This document shows, one piece after another, positions 7,886-15,734 of a stretch of 64,000 bases of DNA. How positions within the stretch are numbered: the first letter of the stretch is position 1; each line of letters begins with the position of its first letter. Position numbers and translations under genes: made by a program. The notes under the pieces were generated by a model, which saw only the letters and a list, made by a program, of their open reading frames with translations, made no database searches and was not told where the DNA came from. This DNA comes from Propionibacteriaceae bacterium (GTDB taxonomy: Bacteria; Actinomycetota; Actinomycetes; Propionibacteriales; Propionibacteriaceae): the NCBI GenBank assembly GCA_030532575.1, contig JAUNKV010000008.1:1-64000 (forward strand), in the 5' to 3' direction.

Positions 7886-9799
7886 ATGACCGACGAGATG
7901 CAGCGATGGACCGATCCGCTGACCCCGGGCACCGCCCTCGGGCCGTGGCGGCTCACCCAGCGCGCCCAGCGTCCCCACTTCACCGGGGTGACGCTCATGG
8001 ATGCCCACCGGTTCAACGAGATGGTCGCCTGGGAGACCCCGGACGGCGCCTCGCGCCTGGTCTCGGTCTTCGGCAAGGGGGACCTGCGGGTGTTCGACAC
8101 CGCCTCCTGCGAGATCATCTCCCACATCACCGTCGGGGAGACGACCTCAAATCTGTGCATGTTGTCAGGATCGGAGGTCCTGCTGGTCCATCCCACCGAC
8201 GAGGTGTCGGTGTGGGACCTCAGCACCGGGGAGCTACTTCGACGGTTCAAGGCTCCGCACTCCCAGTTCACCCCGTTCACCGCCTGGCGCGAGGGGAAGC
8301 GGACCCTGTTCGCCTTCGGCTCCGACCTCGAGGGCGTGGAGGTCCGCGACGCGGCCACCGGGAAGCGCCTGGACTCGCCGCTGCGGGGCCAGGGCTTCGG
8401 TGTCTCCGGCCTGGCCACCGTCACCACCGCCGACGGCCGTCACCTGCTGGCGGTCTCCCACCGCAACGGCTGCCTGCAGGTCTGGGAACCCAGCGCGAGG
8501 AAGCGACGACTCGTCGCCACGTTCACCCCCGAGGGGCCACCCATCAAGCGTTCCCTGACCACCGTTGCGGCGTGGCGCAGTGGCGACGACGTGCGAGTCG
8601 CGGTGCCGGTCGGCTTCGTCAAGGAGCAGGCCATCGCGGTGGTGGACGCCCTGACCGGGGAGGTCGTCCACACCATCACCACACCGGGGCTGAGTTCCAT
8701 CGACCCGCTGCTGGTGCTGCCTGACCCGGCCGGGCCGCGGCTGCTGGCGCTCTCCGGCGACGGCACCGTCCACACCTGGGACGCCACGACCGGTCAGTTG
8801 CTCACCGGCCCGGTCGTCGGTCCCTTCGAACATGCGACCTTCGCCACGGCCTGTCCCGATGGTCGCATCGCGCTGGCCCAGTGTGAGGGTGAGGCCATCA
8901 CCTTCATCGATGGCGTGGCCGAAGCCCCCTTCCGTCCTGTCGAGAAGGCGTCCTGGCTGGCCCCGAGTCGCGATCTTCACGTGTTCCTCGGTGAGGGCCG
9001 AAAGGTGCGGGAATGGGACCTGGCCGAGGGCCGCCCGGTGGGACCGGCGCTGACCTCAAAGGCCGAGGCGCTGTGCGGGGCGGCACTCGATGCCACGCGC
9101 GTGGTCGTCGGATACGGCGACGGCATGGCCCGCCTCTGGGATCGCGCAGCCGAGGACCCGCAGGACAAGATCACCTCCTGGGTCGCCCACGAGCAGCAGG
9201 AGGTCCTCGCCATCACGGCATGGCAGGAGGGGGAACAGGTCCGGGTCGCCACGGGCGGCGGGGATGACACCATCCGGGTCTGGGACCCGGCCACCCGACG
9301 GCCGGTCGGGGCGAGCATGGAGCACCAGGGGGTGCGCCAGGTGGTCGCCTACACCGACCGCGCGGGGAGGCGTCGCCTGGCCAGTGGCGGCGAGGACTGC
9401 ACCGTGCGGTTCTGGGACGACGAGGGTCGGCAGGTTGCTCAGTACGTGGACGAGCCCGGCTGGATCGTCGGTCTGGTGGCCTTCACGTCCCGACGGGGCA
9501 GGCCCCGGGTGGCGGCGGCCTCGGAGGGTGGCGAGCTGCTGCTGTTCGACGGCGAGGACGGCACCCTGTTGGCCAGCTGGATGGCCCCGGAGGGTGGCTC
9601 CCCGATCTCGGTGACGGCCCTGCCCGACCACACCCTGGCGTATCTCACCGACATCGGCACCCTGCACCACGTGGACCCGGAGACCGGGCAGGAACTCTCC
9701 CACGCCGGGATCGGGGCGCACACCGTCGCAGCACTGCCGGATGGCTCCGTGGCACTCACCCGCTGGGACGGCTGGCTCAGGCTGGAGCCGGGCCGGTGA
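7886..9799 (+). CDS. WD40 repeat beta-propeller protein (637 aa)
   Basis: Second long WD40 protein. Blade ends include VSVWDLSTG, VEVRDAATG, VHTWDATTG, ARLWDRAAE, IRVWDPATR and VRFWDDEGR. The N-terminal stretch (TPGTALGPWRLTQRAQRPHF) precedes the first blade and no enzymatic domain is present. The start is well placed: GGGAGGA lies about seven bases upstream of the ATG. The last blade ends ALTRWDGWLRLEPGR, similar in style to the end of the gene at 240 (GLEDGWAIIELPTG), suggesting the two are paralogues. Its 3' end overlaps the convergent DUF1905 gene by 23 bases. The role is unknown. Confidence 0.85.
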   Translation: MTDEMQRWTDPLTPGTALGPWRLTQRAQRPHFTGVTLMDAHRFNEMVAWETPDGASRLVSVFGKGDLRVFDTASCEIISHITVGETTSNLCMLSGSEVLLVHPTDEVSVWDLSTGELLRRFKAPHSQFTPFTAWREGKRTLFAFGSDLEGVEVRDAATGKRLDSPLRGQGFGVSGLATVTTADGRHLLAVSHRNGCLQVWEPSARKRRLVATFTPEGPPIKRSLTTVAAWRSGDDVRVAVPVGFVKEQAIAVVDALTGEVVHTITTPGLSSIDPLLVLPDPAGPRLLALSGDGTVHTWDATTGQLLTGPVVGPFEHATFATACPDGRIALAQCEGEAITFIDGVAEAPFRPVEKASWLAPSRDLHVFLGEGRKVREWDLAEGRPVGPALTSKAEALCGAALDATRVVVGYGDGMARLWDRAAEDPQDKITSWVAHEQQEVLAITAWQEGEQVRVATGGGDDTIRVWDPATRRPVGASMEHQGVRQVVAYTDRAGRRRLASGGEDCTVRFWDDEGRQVAQYVDEPGWIVGLVAFTSRRGRPRVAAASEGGELLLFDGEDGTLLASWMAPEGGSPISVTALPDHTLAYLTDIGTLHHVDPETGQELSHAGIGAHTVAALPDGSVALTRWDGWLRLEPGR

Positions 9800-10229
9800 G
9801 TTTCTTCACCATCTGATCGACTCGGCGTTGTTTGGTCTCATCCTTCTTCGCATCATCGACGGCCATCGCCCACTCCCGCTGGTGGCTGTAGGAGAGCTTC
9901 TCCCAGGCCTGGCGGAGTGCGGGATCAGCGTCGAGCCGGTCCTGGATGGGTTGCGGCGGGACGATCACCCGTTCCTCGACATCCAGGGCGACGGTGACCG
10001 CCACCTCGTCGCCGATCTCCACCCCGAGCGCTGCCCGGTTGGCCTTGCTGAGGAAGACGCACGGGCTGCCGCCCATCCGCGAGACCCTCACCCGCACACT
10101 GTGCTGCCTGATGGTGACCACCACCGGCGGCTGTTTCGCGTCGCTGAGGGCAGCGGCCTGCTCCTCGCTCAGCTCGATGCAACCGGCCGGGCCGTAAGGG
10201 GTGATGACCGCCTGGAAGTGCAGACTCAT
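9777..10229 (-). CDS. DUF1905/YdeI-OmdA domain protein
   Basis: Protein of 150 aa. Residues about 1-90 form a DUF1905-like beta-barrel (FLSKANRAALGVEIGDEVAV is the usual signature). The C-terminal 50 residues match the OmdA / bacteriocin-protection YdeI-like domain, with LSYSHQREWAMAVDDAKKDE followed by TKQRRVDQMV. The biochemical role of the family is not established. The frame is open further upstream, but the ATG at 10229 gives the normal N-terminus (SLHFQAVI). It is convergent with the WD40 gene and lies next to tRNA-Arg. Confidence 0.8.
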   Translation of the reverse strand: MSLHFQAVITPYGPAGCIELSEEQAAALSDAKQPPVVVTIRQHSVRVRVSRMGGSPCVFLSKANRAALGVEIGDEVAVTVALDVEERVIVPPQPIQDRLDADPALRQAWEKLSYSHQREWAMAVDDAKKDETKQRRVDQMVKKLTGPAPA

Positions 10230-10287
10230 ACCCCGAACCCGGTTCGCAGGTGAAGACCGGCCCCGGATGGGATAGGCTGTCACAGCT

Positions 10288-10363
10288 GGCCCCGTAGCTC
10301 AGGGGATAGAGCACCGCTCTCCTAAAGCGGGTGTCGTTGGTTCGAATCCAACCGGGGTCGCCA
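10288..10363 (+). tRNA. tRNA-Arg (anticodon CCU)
   Basis: Complete cloverleaf of 76 bases with encoded CCA. The acceptor stem is GGCCCCG paired with CGGGGTC, with one G-U pair, then discriminator G. The D arm contains AGCTCAGGGGATAGAGC, the anticodon stem is CCGCT/AGCGG with loop CTCCTAA, and the T arm contains GGTTCGAATCC. The anticodon CCU reads the AGG codon. No integrase or duplicated tRNA 3' end was seen nearby. Confidence 0.95.
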
Positions 10364-10386
10364 GTCCTTGGGAACGCGCAGCGTTA

Positions 10387-10455
10387 ACGAACTTGCAGGT
10401 GCTTGCGCGAGACACTGATGTCAACGCTGCCAGCAGAGCGAAACGGCGATTCGTG
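10387..10455 (+). repeat. Dispersed short repeat (copy 1 of 2)
   Basis: This segment and 25314-25372 share GATGTCAACGCTGCCA, then a divergent patch, then AAACGGCG and TTCGTG. They begin with ACGAAC and end with ATTCGT or GTTCGT, a short terminal inverted repeat. Both lie in intergenic DNA beside 3' ends. The CGGCG(A/G)TTCGTG end resembles the ends of the 73-bp element described elsewhere in the window, but the rest differs. The function is unknown. Confidence 0.5.
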
Positions 10456-10494
10456 TCGTGCAGGCGGGGTCCCCAGTCCCGCCTGCACGTACTC

Positions 10495-11085
10495 TCAGTC
10501 GATACCCAGACCGTGCAGCATGCTCGCGAAGGGGATGACCTCCTCGAACTCGTCCTGCTTGCCTGGCCAGGGCGCGCAGGTCAGCATCGAGCGCAGCTCG
10601 GCCACCGCCTCCTCGACGCGCCGCTGCACGTCTGCTCCCCCAGCACCACCGAAGTCCTCCGTCGCGGCGAACACCCCGGTCCTGGCGGGCAGCGCCCCCA
10701 GGTAGGACAGCAGGGGGCGCATCGCGTAGTCCAGCATGAGCGAGTGCCGGGCCGTGCCTCCGGTTGCGGCAAGCAGCACGGGACGCCCCTTGAGGATTCC
10801 CGGCTCCAGGATGTCGACAAAGCTCTTGAACAGCCCGGAGTAGGAGGCGGAGAAGGTGGGGGTCACAACCACCAGGGCCTCGGCCTGGCACACCTCATCG
10901 ACCACTGCGGTCAAAGCCTCGGTCTGGAGCCCGGTCAGCATGGCATCGACGATGGCGTGCGCGTGGTCCCGCAGGGAGATCATGCTCACCTCCTCGCCCG
11001 CCAGGGCCGTGGCGAAGGCGTCGGCCAGCAGCTTGGTGGTCGAGGGGACACGCAGTCCGGCATGGACGATGACGAAGCGGCTCAT
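10495..11085 (-). CDS. NADPH-dependent FMN reductase, CE1759-like LLM partner
   Basis: Flavodoxin-like reductase of 196 aa. The N-terminal FVIVHAGLRVPSTTKLLADA phosphate loop, PTFSASYSGLFKSFVDIL and ATGGTARHSLMLDYAMRPLL are typical of the NADPH-dependent FMN reductase family. Its gene overlaps the upstream LLM monooxygenase by four bases (ATGA), so the two are co-translated. The arrangement matches the LLM-partnered FMN reductase family named after Corynebacterium CE1758/CE1759. It is expected to supply reduced FMN to the monooxygenase; the physiological substrate is unknown. Confidence 0.85.
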   Translation of the reverse strand: MSRFVIVHAGLRVPSTTKLLADAFATALAGEEVSMISLRDHAHAIVDAMLTGLQTEALTAVVDEVCQAEALVVVTPTFSASYSGLFKSFVDILEPGILKGRPVLLAATGGTARHSLMLDYAMRPLLSYLGALPARTGVFAATEDFGGAGGADVQRRVEEAVAELRSMLTCAPWPGKQDEFEEVIPFASMLHGLGID

Positions 11086-12248
11086 GACAGCCTCCCAGCG
11101 GCCGAAGCGTTGTCCTCTTCCGCCCGGGTTCCGGTCCAGCGGTCCACGGCGGCGCGACCCTGCTCAGGCTCAGCCCCGCCCTTGGCGGCGACCAGCGCGG
11201 CATGGGTCGGGGCGTCAGGGACCCCGGGGGCACGCCGGGCCTCGAACTCACGACGCAGCACGGGAACCACCTCGGTGCCGAGCAACTCCACCTGCTCCAG
11301 CACCGTCTTCAGCGGCAGTCCGGCATGATCCAGCAGGAACAGCTGACGCTGGTAGTCACCCACGTAGTCGCGGAAGCTGAGGGTCTTCTCGATCACCTGC
11401 TCGGGAGTACCGACGGTGAGCGGGGTCTGCGAGGTGAACTCCTCCAGCGACGGGCCGCCACCGTAGACGGGGGCGTTGTCGAAGTAGGGGCGGAACTCAC
11501 GCACCGCGTCCTGGGAGTTGTGGCGCATGAAGACCTGCCCACCGAGCCCGACGATGGCCTGCTCCTCGGTACCGTGCCCGTAGTGGGCGAAGCGACGGCG
11601 GTAGAGCTCCACCATCCGCTTGGTGTGGCTGGGTCCCCAGAAGATGTGGTTGGAGAAGAAGCCGTCGCCGTAGTAGGCGGCCTGCTCCGCGATCTCGGGG
11701 CTGCGGATCGAGCCGTGCCACACGAACGGGGCCACGCCGTCGAGGGGCTGCGGGGTGGTGGTGAAGCCGTGCAGCGGGGTGCGGAACTTGCCCTCCCAGG
11801 TCACGACCTCCTCATCCCAGAGCTTGCGCAGCAGCGCGTAGTTCTCGACGGCGAGCTGCACGCCGTCGCGGATGTCCTTGCCGAACCAGGGGTAGACGGG
11901 GCCGGTGTTGCCGCGCCCGAGCATGAGGTCCATGCGCCCGTCGACGAGGTGCTGGAGGGTGCCGTAGTCCTCGGCGATGCGCACCGGGTCGGTGGTGGTG
12001 ATGAGCGTGGTGGCGGTGGACAGCAGGATGTTCTTGGTCTGCGCCCCGATGTAGGCCAGGGTCGTGGTGGGGGAACTCGCCACGAAGGGCGGGTTGTGGT
12101 GCTGGCCGAGGGCGACGACGTCGAGGCCCACCTCGTCGGCGAGCTTGGCGATCTCGACGGTGGCCTTGATCCGCTCGTGCTCGGTGGGGGTGCGCCCCGT
12201 GGTGGGGTCGGTGGTGACGTCACCGACGCTGAAGATGCCGAACTGCAT
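11082..12248 (-). CDS. LLM-class flavin-dependent monooxygenase, CE1758-like
   Basis: Luciferase-like protein of 388 aa with a TIM-barrel fold. Visible signatures are FGIFSVGDVTTDPTTGRTPT at the N-terminus, ALGQHHNPPFVASSP, LGRGNTGPVYPWFG and a C-terminal LLDHAGLPLKTVLEQVELLG. It uses FMNH2 and oxygen to oxidise an unknown substrate and is first in a two-gene operon with its FMN reductase. GGAGGAG precedes the ATG. An 18-base dyad 22 bases upstream is a likely regulator site. Confidence 0.87.
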   Translation of the reverse strand: MQFGIFSVGDVTTDPTTGRTPTEHERIKATVEIAKLADEVGLDVVALGQHHNPPFVASSPTTTLAYIGAQTKNILLSTATTLITTTDPVRIAEDYGTLQHLVDGRMDLMLGRGNTGPVYPWFGKDIRDGVQLAVENYALLRKLWDEEVVTWEGKFRTPLHGFTTTPQPLDGVAPFVWHGSIRSPEIAEQAAYYGDGFFSNHIFWGPSHTKRMVELYRRRFAHYGHGTEEQAIVGLGGQVFMRHNSQDAVREFRPYFDNAPVYGGGPSLEEFTSQTPLTVGTPEQVIEKTLSFRDYVGDYQRQLFLLDHAGLPLKTVLEQVELLGTEVVPVLRREFEARRAPGVPDAPTHAALVAAKGGAEPEQGRAAVDRWTGTRAEEDNASAAGRLS

Positions 12249-12269
12249 GGTCTCCTCCTTCTGCCTTTC

Positions 12270-12287
12270 TAGTTGAACAGTAAACTA
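12270..12287. promoter_or_regulatory. Imperfect dyad upstream of the LLM operon
   Basis: TAGTTGAACAGTAAACTA has outer arms TAGTT/AACTA that match exactly and a less regular centre. It is the only AT-rich patch in the leader and sits where an operator for a MarR-, PadR- or HxlR-type repressor would lie. No such regulator gene is adjacent. Confidence 0.4.
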
Positions 12288-12313
12288 CTTTGCCTCGGTG
12301 TTTATTCCCGGCC

Positions 12314-12865
12314 TCACGCTCGCCCCTGGAGGCGGGCCCGGTGCAGCACCTCGTGACGATGCTGGTCCAGGTGGGACTGGATGAGCACCACCTCGGCGAT
12401 CTCGAAGGATTCGCTGGCATAGGTGTCGAGGGCCTGGAGGAGTCGCCCAGCCGCCTCGCCGCGCCGGGACCTGGCGACGGTGAGGTGAGGGATGAATCCC
12501 GTCCCGTCAGGGCGGCCGCCGTGCCGCGACACCAGGGCTCGCAGTTGGGCGGACCACTGCCCCAGCCTCTCCCCCGCAGCACCGGGGACCGCGAGGTGGA
12601 GCACCTTGGCCCGGTCGATGGGACCGAAGCACCCGGCCCCGGCGATCTGCATGGCCAGTGGCGCCTCATCCCGGCCCCACTCGTCGAGGGCCACGGTCAG
12701 TTCGTCGATCCGCACCTGGGGATACTCGGCCATGAAGGCCAGGGTGAGGTGGAACCGTTCGGGCCGGGTCCAGGCCCAGCCCGCCACATGGTGCCGGGGC
12801 TCGAGGAACCGGGCGATGTCATCGACGACGGCAGGCGGCGGCGACACAGCAAGGAAACAACGCAT
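12314..12865 (-). CDS. thpR: RNA 2',3'-cyclic phosphodiesterase (2H family)
   Basis: Protein of 183 aa with the two HxTx motifs of the 2H phosphoesterase/LigT fold: HLTLAF near residue 45 and HLTVAR near residue 130. It is expected to hydrolyse 2',3'-cyclic phosphates at RNA ends. The frame is open upstream, but RCFLAVSPP after the ATG at 12865 is the usual N-terminus of the family. A -10-like TAGGCT (12873-12878, read on the minus strand) ends seven bases before this ATG, consistent with a leaderless transcript. Confidence 0.85.
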   Translation of the reverse strand: MRCFLAVSPPPAVVDDIARFLEPRHHVAGWAWTRPERFHLTLAFMAEYPQVRIDELTVALDEWGRDEAPLAMQIAGAGCFGPIDRAKVLHLAVPGAAGERLGQWSAQLRALVSRHGGRPDGTGFIPHLTVARSRRGEAAGRLLQALDTYASESFEIAEVVLIQSHLDQHRHEVLHRARLQGRA

Positions 12866-12875
12866 CACCGCCAGC

Positions 12876-13115
12876 CTACACGGAGGTTTTCTCCCGATGC
12901 TCCTGGTGGAAACCGCTGGCATCCCGGATCGGAGGCACATCACTTCGGCTCCACCGCTCGGCCAACAGCGCGATCTCCTCGAGGCTCAGCGCACCCGAAC
13001 GGGATGATCCTGTTTCTTGACGGAGCCGCTGCACCTCCACCGCGAGGTCGCGGTGCCTCTCCAGAAGCGCAGCCGCGGAGTCCCACTGAGTCACACCATC
13101 TGAGATACCCGCCAT
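12876..13115 (-). CDS. Small hypothetical protein (79 aa), predicted coiled
   Basis: I do not recognise this family. The protein is acidic and largely helical: WDSAAALLERHRDLAVEVQR followed by LSLEEIALLAERW. The coding case rests on a minus-strand -10-like TAGCAT (13122-13127) ending exactly six bases before the ATG, the same leaderless arrangement as many other genes here, and on tight packing between two genes of the same strand. It could also be an unused open frame. Confidence 0.5.
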   Translation of the reverse strand: MAGISDGVTQWDSAAALLERHRDLAVEVQRLRQETGSSRSGALSLEEIALLAERWSRSDVPPIRDASGFHQEHREKTSV

Positions 13116-13134
13116 GCGGCCATGCTACCTTCCC

Positions 13135-13695
13135 TCAGAACGCCAGCCCTGAGGGTTCCTCGCCCAGTTCGACCTCGCGGGGGTTCACCACCTGGAAGCC
13201 GTTGGCCCGGTAGGCCTCGTAGTCGAAGTTCTCGCACTCGTCGTAGCCGATCCGGTGGTAGTCGTAGAACCCGTCCCAGTGCTCGTAGCCGTCCCCGAGC
13301 TCGGTCTCCAGGAAGGCCTCCGCCATCGCCATGCCCAGCCGAGGACCGATCCAAAAGGCCCCCATCGCCAGCAGGTTGCAGTTGTTGGCAGCCGCCGCCC
13401 TGCGGGCCGCGTGCACCGATTCCGCCACCGCCGCGTGCACGTGCGGGCACTTCGACGCCGCGACGTGGATTCCCATCCCGGTGCCGCAGAACGCCAGCGC
13501 CTTGGTGAAGCGGCCCTCCGCGATCTCGGCTCCGACCCGAAAACCCACCCGGTGGTACATCGGGGTCTCCTCCAGCACCGGGGTCAGGTCCGAAACCTCC
13601 CAGCCCCGGGTTTCCAGGTGCGCCTTGACGTGCTCCTTGAGTGGGAAACCGGCGAAATCCGCCCCCACCACGACACGTTTGGTGTTCTCACTCAC
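13135..13695 (-). CDS. RpiB/LacAB-family sugar-phosphate isomerase
   Basis: Isomerase-like protein of 186 aa, longer than typical RpiB (about 150). RVVVGADFAGFPLKEHV corresponds to the RpiB N-terminus and AFCGTGMGIHVAASK keeps the catalytic Cys and the anion-binding loop. The His of the usual DH pair is replaced by Phe (GADFAG), and the position of the ring-opening His is Ala (AAANNCNLLAMG). That suggests an open-chain sugar phosphate, for example a tetrulose phosphate; this is inference. GTG start; its first bases overlap the stop of the permease gene (GTGA), so it is the last gene of the sugar ABC operon. Confidence 0.78.
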   Translation of the reverse strand: MSENTKRVVVGADFAGFPLKEHVKAHLETRGWEVSDLTPVLEETPMYHRVGFRVGAEIAEGRFTKALAFCGTGMGIHVAASKCPHVHAAVAESVHAARRAAAANNCNLLAMGAFWIGPRLGMAMAEAFLETELGDGYEHWDGFYDYHRIGYDECENFDYEAYRANGFQVVNPREVELGEEPSGLAF

Positions 13696-14708
13696 TGCTT
13701 CTCCTTCGGACGGAACCGGAACCTCTGGCCGAGCTCGGTGGTGCTGATGACGATCAACAGCACCGCACCGTAGATCAGCGGCCGGTAGAAGTTGCTGATC
13801 TGGGGGAAGGCGTTCAGGCCGGAGGACAGGATCTGCAGGATCGCGATGGCCAGCAGCACCCCGACGAGCCTGCCGTTGCCCCCATTTGGGTTCACCCCGC
13901 CCAGCACGACGATGAGCACCGTGAGCAACGTGTAGGTCACACCGTAGTCGGCCTTCGCCGAGTTGTAGTTCGCCATCATCACCAGGCCCGCCACCGACGC
14001 GCACAGCCCCGACAACGCATAGGTGCGCACCAGCAGACCCACCGAGTCCAGACCGCTGAACTTCGCGGCCGTGGCGTTGCTGCCGAGCAGCTGGATCTTC
14101 GTCCCGAAGGACATCTTGTGCAGCACGAAGCCGACGATCAGCGCCATCACCACGAAGATGAGCAACGGCGTTGGCACCCCCAGCACCTTGCCGCCGAGCA
14201 ACGAGCTGTAGGCCATCGGCAACCCGCTGATCGGCTTGCCCTCGGAGACCACGATGGCAACGCCGGTGAACAGCTCGAGGGTTCCCAGCGTCACCAGGAT
14301 CGCCGGAATCCGCACCACCGCCACCAGCAGGCCGTTGAGCACCCCCGCCAGCACCCCGAGGGCCAGTGCGACGAGCACACCTGCGGCCACCGCGCTGAGC
14401 TGCTGCCCCTGGTCCGCGCCCCGTGGCGCGATGGCGAGCATCACGGAGGCCGAGACGATGGCACTCATGTTCGCCACCCCCACCGAGGACAGGTCGATAC
14501 CGCCGGTCATCATCGTCAGCATCACACCCAGGGCCATGATCCCGTACTCGGGGAACTGCAACGCCATCGACTGCCAGGTACCGATGCTGGTGAAGTCGCG
14601 GGTCTTGACGATGAGGAACAGCAGGCACAGGGCCAGCAGGAACACCGTCAGCCGCAGGATGTGCGCGTCCACGCCACGCACCCGGGCGATGAATGAGGTC
14701 GAAGTCAT
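13692..14708 (-). CDS. Sugar ABC transporter permease (RbsC-like)
   Basis: Membrane permease of about 338 aa with some 8-10 hydrophobic segments and the RbsC-family signature VMLTMMTGGIDLSSVGVANM near residue 65, plus a second conserved block LTVLIVVLGGVNPNGGNGRL. GAGAGGA eight bases upstream supports the ATG at 14708. An ATG 15 bases earlier overlaps the upstream stop (ATGA) and is the alternative. It pairs with the permease encoded just upstream to form the membrane channel of a pentose/tetrose-type importer. Confidence 0.88.
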   Translation of the reverse strand: MTSTSFIARVRGVDAHILRLTVFLLALCLLFLIVKTRDFTSIGTWQSMALQFPEYGIMALGVMLTMMTGGIDLSSVGVANMSAIVSASVMLAIAPRGADQGQQLSAVAAGVLVALALGVLAGVLNGLLVAVVRIPAILVTLGTLELFTGVAIVVSEGKPISGLPMAYSSLLGGKVLGVPTPLLIFVVMALIVGFVLHKMSFGTKIQLLGSNATAAKFSGLDSVGLLVRTYALSGLCASVAGLVMMANYNSAKADYGVTYTLLTVLIVVLGGVNPNGGNGRLVGVLLAIAILQILSSGLNAFPQISNFYRPLIYGAVLLIVISTTELGQRFRFRPKEKQ

Positions 14709-14719
14709 CTCAGGTCCTC

Positions 14720-15733
14720 TCATTCCGCAACCAGACGTTGCCTACGACGGCGCCTGGTCAGCTGCACGGCGGAGACGCCGGTGCCGATGATGATCAACAG
14801 GCCGAGCGCGAAGCGCTGCCAGATGGTGGGCACACCGCTCAGGATCATGCTGTTCTGCACCATGACGATGAGCAGGGTGCCGAGCATCACGCCGGTGAGG
14901 CTGCCGGTGCCCCCGGTGATCGCGGTCCCGCCGAGCACCACGGCTGCGATCACCAGCATCTCGATCCCGAGCAGGTTGGTCGGGTGCATCTGTCCCATCA
15001 TCGAGGTGCGCACCAGACCGCTGAGGGCCGCGATCACCCCGACGATGACATAGAGCCAGAACTTGATCCTGCGCACCTTGAACCCGGCCCGGATGGCGGA
15101 GGTCTCATCCCCGCCCAGCGCATGGATGCCCCGGCCGAACATGGTGTAGCGCATGATGACAAAGGCGATGCCGACGACCACGACCAGCAGCAGGAAGGCC
15201 ACCGGCAGGCTCGAGGTCAGCCCCGATTCGGCATTGGTGACGGTGAACAGCGACGCCCTGCCGAACTCGGCCATCGCCGTCGGCAACTGGGGAATCTGGA
15301 CCGAGTTCAGCGCCCCCTGCATCACCCCGGAGAACACGTTCGCCGTGCCGAGGGTGATGATGAGGGTCGGCACCGCCAGCCGGGAGGTGAACGCCCCGTT
15401 GAAGGCCCCGAGCAGCGCGCCGAGCACCAGCACCAACAGCAGGGGGACGATGATGCCCCCGCTGTAGTTGCTGTCCACGAGGTACCGGGTGACCGCGTAG
15501 ACCGCCAACGAGGCCAGGGCCGGGAAGGAGACGTCGATACCACCGGAGACCAGCACCATGTGGGCACCGACGGCGAACAGTCCCGGAACGATCATCGCGC
15601 TGGCCAGGTCCACCAGGTTGTTCGCGGTGAAGAACTGCCCGGAGCGGAACTGGATCAGCAGAGCCAGCACCACGATGACCAGGAAGACGTAGAACTCGTT
15701 CGCGCGCAGCATCCTGCGGGTGATCTCTGCCAT
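14720..15733 (-). CDS. Sugar ABC transporter permease (RbsC-like), second subunit
   Basis: Permease of 337 aa, paralogous to the following gene: MVLVSGGIDVSFPALASLAV is the family signature and VVLGGTAITGGTGSLTGVML the second block. About nine hydrophobic segments are visible. It starts one base after the stop of the ATPase gene and its stop lies among the start signals of the next permease. Two different permeases in one operon imply a heterodimeric channel. Confidence 0.88.
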   Translation of the reverse strand: MAEITRRMLRANEFYVFLVIVVLALLIQFRSGQFFTANNLVDLASAMIVPGLFAVGAHMVLVSGGIDVSFPALASLAVYAVTRYLVDSNYSGGIIVPLLLVLVLGALLGAFNGAFTSRLAVPTLIITLGTANVFSGVMQGALNSVQIPQLPTAMAEFGRASLFTVTNAESGLTSSLPVAFLLLVVVVGIAFVIMRYTMFGRGIHALGGDETSAIRAGFKVRRIKFWLYVIVGVIAALSGLVRTSMMGQMHPTNLLGIEMLVIAAVVLGGTAITGGTGSLTGVMLGTLLIVMVQNSMILSGVPTIWQRFALGLLIIIGTGVSAVQLTRRRRRQRLVAE

Positions 15734-15734
15734 C

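Noticed and set aside
5718..9799. Transposon carrying AbiE and the WD40 gene
   Set aside because: No transposase, resolvase or terminal inverted repeats were found around the block; only short direct homology flanks AbiE.
10288..10500. Integration site of a genomic island at tRNA-Arg
   Set aside because: No integrase, no direct repeat of the tRNA 3' end, and flanking genes show no sign of an island boundary.
13135..14628. 497-aa minus-strand frame running through the isomerase and a permease
   Set aside because: The upstream portion is low-complexity antisense-frame sequence over the permease gene. The isomerase starts at the GTG at 13695.
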